Below are positions 1-5,197 of a DNA stretch of 5,224 bases, one piece after another; the first letter of the stretch is position 1, and every line of letters begins with the position of its first letter. The notes beneath the pieces were generated by a model that was not told where the DNA came from, did no database searches, and saw nothing but the letters and a program-made list of their open reading frames with translations. The DNA is taken from the NCBI GenBank assembly GCA_017414145.1, contig JAFPQL010000264.1, positions 1-5,224 on the forward strand, in the 5' to 3' direction. This DNA is from Oscillospiraceae bacterium (GTDB lineage Bacteria > Bacillota_A > Clostridia > Oscillospirales > Ruminococcaceae). Both the position numbers and the translations under genes were made by a program.

Positions 1-1722
1 ACCCTGACCGTTGAGGTCACCGCCGCAAGAGACGGCCAGAAGTACCGCTGCGTCCTCACCGATGAGTTCGGCAGCCAGATTCCGTCTGTTGTGTCCGTCC
101 TCAAGGTCAAGCCCACGATCACCGCACAGCCCGCAAATGTCTCCGCGGCAGTCGGTGCAACCGCAAAGTTCACTGTCACCGCAACCGGCGACAGCCTCAA
201 GTACCAGTGGCAGTACTATAACACCACCACCTCCAAGTGGACAAATTCGTCCCAGACCGGCTACAACACCAAGACGCTGAGCGTTCCGGTCACCGCCGCA
301 CGCGACGGCCAGAAGTACCGCTGCATCGTCACCGCGAAGAGCGGCGCAACCGCAACTTCTTCCACCGCTGTTCTGAAAGTCAAGCCCGCAATCACCGCAC
401 AGCCCAAGGATGTGACGCAGGCAGTCGGCACCACCGCGAAGTTCACCGTCACCGCAACCGGCGACAGCCTCAAGTATCAGTGGCAGTACGACAACGGCTC
501 CGGCTGGAAGAATTCCACCGCAACCGGTTACAACACCGCGACCCTGAGCGTAGAGGTCACCGCGGCCAGAAACGGCCAGAAGTACCGCTGCGTCATCACC
601 GGCAAGAACGGCGTCGCCGCAAACTCCAACGCTGCAACGCTGAAAGTCAAGACCGCAATCACCGTGCAGCCCAAGTCCGTGACCGCGGCTGCCGGCACCA
701 CCGCAAAATTCACTGTTACCGCAACCGGTGCTGCTCTGAAATATCAGTGGCAGTATGACAACGGTTCGGGCTGGAAGAACTCCAGCGCAACCGGTTACAA
801 CACCGCGACCCTGAGTGTCGAAGCAACCACAGCCAGAAACGGCCAGAAGTACCGCTGTGTCGTCACCGGCGCAAACGGCTCCGCAACCTCCAGCGCCGCA
901 ACCCTGACGGTTTCCGCAGCAAAGACCACGATCACCAAGCAGCCGGCAAATGTCACCGCAGCAGTCGGCACCACCGCAAAGTTCACCGTCACCGCAACCG
1001 GCGCTGTGCTGAAGTATCAGTGGCAGTATGACAACGGCTCCGGCTGGAAGAATTCTTCCGCGTCTGGCTACAACACCGCGACCCTGAGCGTGGAAGTCAC
1101 CGCCGCAAGAGACGGTCAGAAGTACCGCTGCGTCGTCACCGGCACGAACGGCTCCGCGACCTCGACCGCTGCAACCCTGAAGGCAAAGGCCGCGATCACC
1201 GCACAGCCGGCAAATGTCACCGCAGCAGTCGGCGCAACGGCAAAGTTCACCGTCACCGCGACGGGCAATGAGCTGTCCTATCAGTGGCAGGTTTACACCT
1301 CCGGCGCATGGAAAGATTCCGCGCAGACCGGCAACAAGACCGCAACGCTGAGCGTTCCGGTCACCGCAGCGAGAAACGGCCAGAAGTACCGCTGCATCGT
1401 CACCGCGAAGAACGGCACGACCGTTACCTCGAACGCAGCAGTTCTGACGGTCAAGACGGCAATCACCGCACAGCCGAAGTCCGTGACGCAGGCAGTGAAC
1501 ACGAACGCGAAGTTCACGGTCACCGCAACGGGCGTGAATCTGACCTATCAGTGGCAGGTCAACACCGGTTCGGGCTGGAAGAACTCCACCCAGGCCGACG
1601 CAACCACCGCGACGCTGAATGTGCAGGTTCTCGCATACCGCAGCGGTTATCAGTATCGCTGCATCGTCACCGGCACAAACGGCAGCGTGACCTCGACCGC
1701 AGCCAAGCTGACCGTGAAGTAA
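1..1722 (+). CDS. Tandem Ig-like domain surface/secreted protein (5' end missing)
   Basis: The frame is open from the first base, so the true start, signal peptide and any anchor lie upstream; the GTG at 91 is only an internal codon. The 573 visible codons encode the end of one domain (codons 1-39) and six full Ig-like domains beginning at nt 118, 391, 658, 931, 1195 and 1462. Each runs ITxQPxxVTxAVG, then AKFTVTATG, YQWQ, TLSV.VTAARxGQKYRC and a final LKVK. The YQWQ Trp and YRC Cys match the C and F strands of Ig folds, but the B strand (KFTVTATG) has no cysteine, so the core disulfide is absent. The protein is rich in Thr, Ala, Lys and Asn and clearly basic. It stops right after the last domain, with no LPXTG motif, membrane segment or dockerin. 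Domains like these usually act as adhesive modules or spacer stalks outside the cell; the ligand is unknown. A hairpin 29 nt past the stop probably ends the transcript. Confidence 0.92.
   Translation, partial: TLTVEVTAARDGQKYRCVLTDEFGSQIPSVVSVLKVKPTITAQPANVSAAVGATAKFTVTATGDSLKYQWQYYNTTTSKWTNSSQTGYNTKTLSVPVTAARDGQKYRCIVTAKSGATATSSTAVLKVKPAITAQPKDVTQAVGTTAKFTVTATGDSLKYQWQYDNGSGWKNSTATGYNTATLSVEVTAARNGQKYRCVITGKNGVAANSNAATLKVKTAITVQPKSVTAAAGTTAKFTVTATGAALKYQWQYDNGSGWKNSSATGYNTATLSVEATTARNGQKYRCVVTGANGSATSSAATLTVSAAKTTITKQPANVTAAVGTTAKFTVTATGAVLKYQWQYDNGSGWKNSSASGYNTATLSVEVTAARDGQKYRCVVTGTNGSATSTAATLKAKAAITAQPANVTAAVGATAKFTVTATGNELSYQWQVYTSGAWKDSAQTGNKTATLSVPVTAARNGQKYRCIVTAKNGTTVTSNAAVLTVKTAITAQPKSVTQAVNTNAKFTVTATGVNLTYQWQVNTGSGWKNSTQADATTATLNVQVLAYRSGYQYRCIVTGTNGSVTSTAAKLTVK
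118..1719 (+). repeat. Six tandem ~264-273 bp Ig-domain coding repeats
   Basis: Unit boundaries, set at the conserved Ile codon (ATC), are 118-390, 391-657, 658-930, 931-1194, 1195-1461 and 1462-1719, with a partial unit before 118. The units are alike at DNA level as well as protein level. The 17-mer GGCCAGAAGTACCGCTG occurs at 34, 307, 574, 841 and 1378, and with one mismatch at 1114. Units starting at 391, 658 and 931 share long near-identical stretches around the YQWQYDNGSGWKNS codons. The last unit is the most diverged (GYQYRC replaces GQKYRC). This suggests recent duplication or gene conversion among inner units, with the edge unit escaping. Copy number may vary between strains, and assemblies could collapse it. 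Confidence 0.93.
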
Positions 1723-1751
1723 CGGCAAGCCAAAACAGAGTGTTCTAAACA

Positions 1752-1791
1752 AAACCGGCGCTGCCATTGAAATACATGGCGGCGCCGGTTT
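1752..1791 (+). terminator. Hairpin copy 1 after the Ig-repeat gene (terminator-like)
   Basis: Arms 1752-1767 and 1776-1791 form a 16-bp stem with one G-U pair around the 8-nt loop TGAAATAC. The stem begins 29 nt after the stop at 1722, as expected for an intrinsic terminator. On the + strand only TTTCTC follows, a weak U tract. On the - strand the stem is followed by TTTTGTTTAG, so it could also stop antisense transcription. It matches the hairpin at 2034-2073 at 39 of 40 positions. Confidence 0.72.
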
Positions 1792-1795
1792 CTCA

Positions 1796-2025
1796 CCCGC
1801 GGGCAATTCCTAAAGTTCTCTGCGGGGCGAACGAAAAGCCCGCGGCGTGTATCCAAATTAAAGTTTTTGGTCGAGCTTTTTTCAAAAAGCTCGCGGGTCA
1901 AGGGCAGAGCCCTTGTCGCGCTCCGCAGAGCGCGAAACTCCCCCGCATAAGAAGAGCTCGGCGGGCTTGGGGACCTGCGATAGAGGTTCCCATTCCAAAA
2001 TAGCATCCGCGAAGCGGATACCTCT
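1796..2025. repeat. Densely structured intergenic element between the two hairpins
   Basis: No credible gene lies here; the open frames on both strands are short and lack a ribosome site. The stretch is packed with short inverted repeats: CCCGCGGG (1796-1803); GCGGG/CCCGC (1822-1826 with 1839-1843); CCAAA/TTTGG (1853-1857 with 1866-1870); CGAGCTTTTT/AAAAAGCTCG (1872-1881 with 1884-1893); CAAGGGC/GCCCTTG (1899-1905 with 1909-1915); TCGCGCTC/GAGCGCGA (1916-1923 with 1928-1935); ATCCGC/GCGGAT (2005-2010 with 2014-2019), enclosed by AGAGGT/ACCTCT (1982-1987 with 2020-2025). GCGGG at 1893-1897 can pair with CCCGC at 1942-1946, closing a multibranch around two of the hairpins. From memory, blocks of this style (AAAGTTTTTGG, a GAGCTTTTT hairpin, a GGGCAGAGCCC hairpin) recur between genes in Ruminococcus-type genomes; I could not check this. 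It may be a dispersed REP-like repeat or a structured transcript. Confidence 0.5.
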
Positions 2026-2033
2026 TTCTACAG

Positions 2034-2075
2034 AAACCGGCGCCGCCATTGAAATACATGGCGGCGCCGGTTTTT
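2034..2075 (+). terminator. Hairpin copy 2, perfect 16-bp stem with T tract
   Basis: Arms 2034-2049 and 2058-2073 are perfect complements (16 bp, very GC-rich) around the same 8-nt TGAAATAC loop as the copy at 1752. The 3' arm runs into TTTTT (2071-2075), so this copy has the better U tract. It stands 45 nt upstream of the -35 box of the CotH-dockerin gene and would insulate that promoter from readthrough. Confidence 0.78.
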
Positions 2076-2119
2076 CAGATCGTCCCGCAGATAATTTCCG
2101 ACGGTTTCCCCGGATATAA

Positions 2120-2148
2120 TTGACGGCACTGCAATTTTATGGTATACT
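2120..2148 (+). promoter_or_regulatory. Sigma-A-type extended -10 promoter of the CotH-dockerin gene
   Basis: TTGACG (2120-2125) and TATACT (2143-2148) are separated by exactly 17 nt, and TG at 2140-2141 gives an extended -10 (TGGTATACT). Transcription should begin near 2155, leaving a leader of about 35 nt before the ATG at 2190. A second perfect -10-like TATAAT overlaps it at 2115-2120 but has no good -35 at the right distance. Confidence 0.75.
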
Positions 2149-2172
2149 GGTCTTGCGCGGAATCCAAATTTG

Positions 2173-2178
2173 AAAGGA
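2173..2178 (+). promoter_or_regulatory. Ribosome binding site that fixes the CotH start at 2190
   Basis: AAAGGA lies 11 nt before ATG 2190. The in-frame ATG at 2139 overlaps the promoter -10 region and lies upstream of the expected transcript start, so it cannot be the start from this promoter. ATGs at 2179 and 2182 are in another frame. Confidence 0.7.
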
Positions 2179-2189
2179 ATGATGATAAG

Positions 2190-4109
2190 ATGTCACAGCC
2201 TTCCCGCCGGAGACACGGCCTTTCCCGGCTTCGCCCCCTGATGATTGCCGCTGCTGTGTTCGCCGGAACAGCGCATCCCTTCTGCCTGCCGGCTGCCGGA
2301 TTTCATACGGAGATCCCGTATCAGGATGCCCTGCCGCATATCTCGCTGCAAACCTTCCCCAACATTTCAGATGAATATCAGTATGCTCGCGTGAACACTT
2401 TAGAGGCAAACGGAGCGCCCGATCTCACAGACATTGAATGCAAGATACGGCTGCGCGGAAACAGCTCCCGCCATACACCCAAGAAAAGCTATAAGCTCCA
2501 TTTCCCGGAAAAGGCCAATCCCCTGCAAACCGGCGACGGCGCCGCGAAAACATGGGCACTGATCGGAAACGCCTATGATGCGTCCCTGCTGCGGAACTGG
2601 ACTGCCATGCAGATCGGGGAAAAGCTCGGCGCAATGTCCTATACGCCGAACTGCCGTTCCGTTTCGCTGTCGATCAACGACATCTATCAGGGCGTCTACC
2701 TGCTGATTGAAACCGTCAGCGTCAACAAACACCGTGTGCATCTCACCGAAGCTTCCGATCTGGTTGCGGAAAACGGCTATCTGCTGGAAATGACGCGCTA
2801 TGCGCAGGAACCGCTGTTCTATGCGGACAATTATCTGTTTGAAGTCAAGAGCAAGCTGTCCGATGACAGCGGGACGGCGCATCAGCAGGTCGCTTATATC
2901 TCCGACTATACAAAGGCCGCGCTCGATGCCCTGCGCAGCGGCAGCCGGTCGGAAGCAGAGCAGTATCTCGACATCCCCTCGCTCGTGGACAACTGCCTTG
3001 CGAACGAGATTTTCAAGAATATTGATGTGGGCTGGGACAGCTACTATCTCTCCAAGGATGCGGGCGGAAAGCTGAATTTCGGGCCAATCTGGGATTTTGA
3101 TCTCGCATTCGGAAACGGCGCCATTCCGCACGGATATCAGTCGCCGGCAGGAGAGAGCACAGCGGCATGGTCGGATGCGGTAACTGACAGCAATCCGTGG
3201 ATCGGCAATGCAATGCGCTGCCAGTGGTTCCGCAGCCTGCTGAAAGCGCGCTTTGAGGAAGTTCTGCCGGAGCTCCGGACAGTTCCGCAGGCGATTCTCG
3301 ACGAAGTATACCTGCACGGGCAGGCGTATCAGGACAATTACGACCGGACAAATTCCAGCAGCCACATCGCGCCGCTGCTGCCGTTCTCCGACAGCTCCAG
3401 GCCGAATGACACGCAGGAGCAGCAGGCAGAAGTGCTTTCAGAATGGCTGGAAATGCGGCTGGACTGGCTCGACGAATATTATCATTCGCCGGAATTTGAT
3501 GCCGGCACGATGTTAGACGAACAAGGGCACCCCATGGCGCCTGACAATCTCCTTGCCGTCGCCCTGCTCGCGCATACCACGGATTATAAGGACTGCTCCA
3601 ACCTGTGCTATTCGGGTATGGCGGGCAATCCGGCGCCGCTTGTGGAAATCCAGCAGTTTATGCTGGAAGGGAACCGGCAGTACTGTCTGTCGTTCGATTA
3701 CAGCGGAACCGGCAATGCCAGTCTGTACTGCAATATCGGGGGCGCTGCCATATTGGATGACCTGCCGCCGACTGCGGCCGCATCCGCCGAAACGCAGACC
3801 GCCTCGTATCTCTTTACGCCGGATTCCAGCCAGCTTGAATGCAGCCTGACGATCTACTGTGAGGGCAGCGGTACGGTGGAGCTTTCGCATCTGACGCTCC
3901 GCCGTGCGGACGGCGCCCCGCCCGTTTCCGGTGATCTGAACGCCGACGGACATTGCAGCACTGCGGATGCGGAGCTGCTGACGAAATGGCTGCTCTGCGA
4001 TCCGGAAGCCGTACTGCCGGACTGGAGGGCAGGCGATCTGAACCGGGACAGCCGGCTCGATGCGCGTGATCTGGCGCTGCTCAAGGAACTGCTCCGCGCA
4101 GAAGCCTGA
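2190..4109 (+). CDS. Secreted CotH kinase-like protein with C-terminal type I dockerin
   Basis: 639 residues. Residues 1-37 form a signal peptide: Arg-rich start, hydrophobic LMIAAAVFAG, cleavage probably near LPAAG. About 60-430 is a CotH domain with LRGNSS (88-93), KKSYKLHF (98-105), QGVYLLIE (167-174), DSYYLSKD (283-290) and FGPIWDFDLAFGN (297-309). The WDFD aspartates are the likely metal-binding residues. CotH proteins are atypical kinases; Bacillus CotH phosphorylates spore coat CotB and CotG. About 470-575 resembles a beta-sandwich of CBM4/9 type (LEGNRQYCLSFDY to GTVELSHLTLRR), judged by pattern only. Residues 580-639 are a dockerin with calcium loops DLNADGHCSTAD (582-593) and DLNRDSRLDARD (616-627), each followed by a Leu-rich helix. 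The dockerin would attach the protein to a cohesin scaffoldin outside the cell; its substrate is unknown. It has its own promoter and appears monocistronic. Confidence 0.94.
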   Translation: MSQPSRRRHGLSRLRPLMIAAAVFAGTAHPFCLPAAGFHTEIPYQDALPHISLQTFPNISDEYQYARVNTLEANGAPDLTDIECKIRLRGNSSRHTPKKSYKLHFPEKANPLQTGDGAAKTWALIGNAYDASLLRNWTAMQIGEKLGAMSYTPNCRSVSLSINDIYQGVYLLIETVSVNKHRVHLTEASDLVAENGYLLEMTRYAQEPLFYADNYLFEVKSKLSDDSGTAHQQVAYISDYTKAALDALRSGSRSEAEQYLDIPSLVDNCLANEIFKNIDVGWDSYYLSKDAGGKLNFGPIWDFDLAFGNGAIPHGYQSPAGESTAAWSDAVTDSNPWIGNAMRCQWFRSLLKARFEEVLPELRTVPQAILDEVYLHGQAYQDNYDRTNSSSHIAPLLPFSDSSRPNDTQEQQAEVLSEWLEMRLDWLDEYYHSPEFDAGTMLDEQGHPMAPDNLLAVALLAHTTDYKDCSNLCYSGMAGNPAPLVEIQQFMLEGNRQYCLSFDYSGTGNASLYCNIGGAAILDDLPPTAAASAETQTASYLFTPDSSQLECSLTIYCEGSGTVELSHLTLRRADGAPPVSGDLNADGHCSTADAELLTKWLLCDPEAVLPDWRAGDLNRDSRLDARDLALLKELLRAEA

Positions 4110-4252
4110 ACCGTATTCGCACAAACGCAACAAAAGGAGGACGCCTTCTGTCGCAGTACTCCCCTTCCGCCCCTCGCGGAGTTCTCCGGATGCGGGAAAT
4201 TTCGCTGTCTGCCGGCCGGATCATCGCGGCGCGATACCATATTATATAAGCA
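4110..4252. other. Non-coding spacer downstream of the CotH-dockerin gene
   Basis: No gene is supported in this stretch between convergent genes. An AAAAGGAGG at 4132-4140 looks like a strong ribosome site, but no ATG, GTG or TTG follows at a usable distance. A short CGGAG-TT-CTCCG inverted repeat lies near 4178. I see no convincing intrinsic terminator close to the 4109 stop; + strand transcription may run into the hairpin at 4253. Confidence 0.5.
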
Positions 4253-4295
4253 GAAGCTGCCCCGAAGCGATCACAAATTGCTTCGGGGCAGCTTC
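4253..4295 (-). terminator. 19-bp stem hairpin between convergent genes, probable mazF terminator
   Basis: Arms 4253-4271 and 4277-4295 pair over 19 bp (16 inner and outer GC-rich pairs perfect, plus GAT/ATT with one G-U) around a 5-nt loop, CACAA. It starts 29 nt beyond the mazF stop on the - strand, where the stem is followed by TGCTTATATAAT, an interrupted U-rich tail. On the + strand the following sequence is CGGTTGCGGG, not U-rich, so it suits mazF better, although such a stem could also slow readthrough from the CotH gene. Confidence 0.68.
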
Positions 4296-4324
4296 CGGTT
4301 GCGGGGGGAAGTTTCTCCGGCAGA

Positions 4325-4747
4325 TTATGCAAATTCAGCGCGGGCAGTCAGTGCGGCGGCGGGGACGGACTGCGGGGAGCGGGTACTTTTGCGCGGGCGC
4401 GGAATCAGGCCGAAGCTGATTTCCAGCGCATAGTCCACCTGCTTCATCACGGATTCCGGCACCTCACCCATACATTCCTTCAGCCGGCGCTTGTCGATGG
4501 TCCGGACCTGCTCCAGCAGCACAACGCTGTCCTTTGTCAGCCCGCACGCCGACGCCGGAACGGATATGTGCGTCGGTAGCTTAGCCTTTCCGCGCTGACT
4601 TGTGATTGCCGCCGCGATCACAGTCGGGCTGTACCGGTTTCCCACATCATTCTGTATAATCAGCACCGGACGGATGCCGCCCTGTTCAGAGCCCACCACC
4701 GGACTTAAATCTGCATAGTATATTTCGCCTCGTCTGACGGTCAACAT
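4325..4747 (-). CDS. mazF: MazF/PemK-family mRNA interferase toxin (NdoA-like)
   Basis: 140 residues, very close in pattern to Bacillus NdoA (EndoA): [20 protein letters not shown] (5-24), RPVLIIQND (26-34), [12 protein letters not shown] (38-49), KLPTH (56-60), [15 protein letters not shown] (74-88) and a terminal ALEISFGLI (107-115). Arg26 and Thr49 align with the catalytic Arg and Thr of the family. MazF toxins cut mRNA at short specific sequences in the cytoplasm and are held inactive by a MazE-type antitoxin. ATG 4747 is preceded by AAAGGA (4763-4758) with a 10-nt spacer. The family core is about 116 residues; here a basic, Pro/Ser/Ala-rich tail of about 25 residues (116-140) follows. 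No antitoxin gene lies just upstream, where only a 219-nt spacer and divergent cotJA are found, so the toxin is solitary or its partner is elsewhere. Confidence 0.95.
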   Translation of the reverse strand: MLTVRRGEIYYADLSPVVGSEQGGIRPVLIIQNDVGNRYSPTVIAAAITSQRGKAKLPTHISVPASACGLTKDSVVLLEQVRTIDKRRLKECMGEVPESVMKQVDYALEISFGLIPRPRKSTRSPQSVPAAALTARAEFA

Positions 4748-4775
4748 ATCTCTTGCTTCCTTTCATTTTGCTGAC

Positions 4776-4799
4776 ACAGCGGTTTTGCTGCGCCGCTGT
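4776..4799 (-). promoter_or_regulatory. Small hairpin in the mazF leader
   Basis: ACAGCGG (4776-4782) and CCGCTGT (4793-4799) can form a 7-bp stem 13 nt upstream of the mazF ribosome site on the - strand. Just upstream of it, TACTAT (4807-4802) is a possible -10, with a poor TTTATC -35 at 18-nt spacing. Read as CATACTAT (4809-4802), the same bases also resemble a sigma-E -10. None of these is strong. Confidence 0.3.
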
Positions 4800-4908
4800 A
4801 AATAGTATGTCCGGAATTGCAGCGTGATAAACATCCGGCACACTGTATTTTATGTCGAACAGCGTGCCGCGGTGCGCACAGCGGATACTGTCGGATTCCG
4901 CCGGATTG

Positions 4909-4916
4909 CATATACT
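4909..4916 (+). promoter_or_regulatory. Possible sigma-E-like -10 box upstream of cotJA
   Basis: CATATACT differs by one base from the CATACACT form of the Bacillus sigma-E -10 box, and cotJ in Bacillus is known to be sigma-E controlled in the mother cell. The transcript would start near 4923, about 45 nt before the cotJA ATG. No good sigma-E -35 is seen at the usual 13-15 nt spacing (CTGTCGG occupies that place), so this is tentative. Confidence 0.35.
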
Positions 4917-4920
4917 GTAC

Positions 4921-4941
4921 TGTGCGGCGGAAAGCCGCGCA
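4921..4941 (+). promoter_or_regulatory. Hairpin in the cotJA leader
   Basis: TGTGCGGC (4921-4928) pairs with GCCGCGCA (4934-4941) over 8 bp (one G-U) around GGAAA. It would sit at the very 5' end of a transcript starting near 4923 and ends 10 nt before the AAAGGAG ribosome site at 4952-4958. It may protect the 5' end or tune translation; a function is not shown. Confidence 0.4.
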
Positions 4942-4966
4942 TGATCTGATGAAAGGAGCCAGACAA

Positions 4967-5197
4967 ATGTTGCAGGATCAAACTGTGCCGATGGCGCCGC
5001 AGGGCGTATTTCCGGCAGGACTGAGCCTTGCGATGGCATATGTGCCCTACCAGAGCTGGGAGGACACGCTGCCGCCCGCGCAGGCGCTCAGGGAAGGGAC
5101 GGTCTTTCCGTCTCTGGTGAAACCGTTTCTCATGGCGAAAGGAGGCGAACGCGATGAAGATGCCGCAGCAGTCTTTGGACAGAGCGGGAAGGGCTGA
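4967..5197 (+). CDS. cotJA: Spore coat associated protein CotJA
   Basis: 76 residues. The central LAMAYVPYQSWED (21-33) followed by ALREGTVFPSLVKPFL (40-55) is the conserved CotJA signature (LAMAYVP-Q-W, G-T-FP-L-KPF). CotJA is a small protein of the inner spore coat, made in the mother cell and assembled with CotJB and the manganese-catalase-like CotJC; its biochemical role is not known. ATG 4967 is chosen over upstream in-frame ATGs (for example 4817) because AAAGGAG (4952-4958) lies 8 nt before it and the conserved family region begins shortly after. The last 14 or so codons (63-76, a poorly conserved polar tail) overlap the start of cotJB in another frame. It is divergent from mazF. Confidence 0.92.
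   Translation: MLQDQTVPMAPQGVFPAGLSLAMAYVPYQSWEDTLPPAQALREGTVFPSLVKPFLMAKGGERDEDAAAVFGQSGKG
5138..5145 (+). promoter_or_regulatory. cotJB ribosome binding site inside cotJA
   Basis: AAAGGAGG, a near-full match to the anti-Shine-Dalgarno complement, lies 8 nt before ATG 5154. It is embedded in cotJA codons for Lys-Gly-Gly (residues 58-60) and fixes the start of the overlapping next gene. Confidence 0.8.

Noticed and set aside
237..758. Second + strand open frame inside the Ig-repeat gene
   Set aside because: A shifted reading of the repeats, rich in Arg and His, with no fold-like pattern; the Ig frame explains the DNA.
118..1719. Regularly spaced repeats as a CRISPR-like array
   Set aside because: Units are about 270 bp, in-frame and encode Ig-like domains; there are no short direct repeats with unique spacers.
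1650..2006. Open frames on both strands across the intergenic element
   Set aside because: They are dictated by the inverted repeats, have low-complexity Arg/Pro/Ser-rich products and lack ribosome sites; the stretch reads better as structured non-coding DNA.
2400..3365. Long antisense open frame (321 codons) opposite the CotH gene
   Set aside because: It lies wholly within the well-supported CotH coding sequence, has no ribosome site or recognisable domain, and its composition is that of a GC-rich shadow frame.
3513..4133. Antisense open frame (206 codons) opposite the jelly-roll and dockerin region
   Set aside because: It overlaps the conserved dockerin coding region and shows no family motif or start context of its own.
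4132..4140. Strong Shine-Dalgarno-like AAAAGGAGG after the CotH gene, hinting at a small gene
   Set aside because: No ATG, GTG or TTG lies at a suitable distance and no conserved short peptide is seen.
4686..5039. Minus-strand frame upstream of mazF as a candidate antitoxin
   Set aside because: It overlaps the start of mazF in another frame and the start of cotJA, and shows no ribbon-helix-helix or AbrB-like pattern of a MazE/EndoAI antitoxin.
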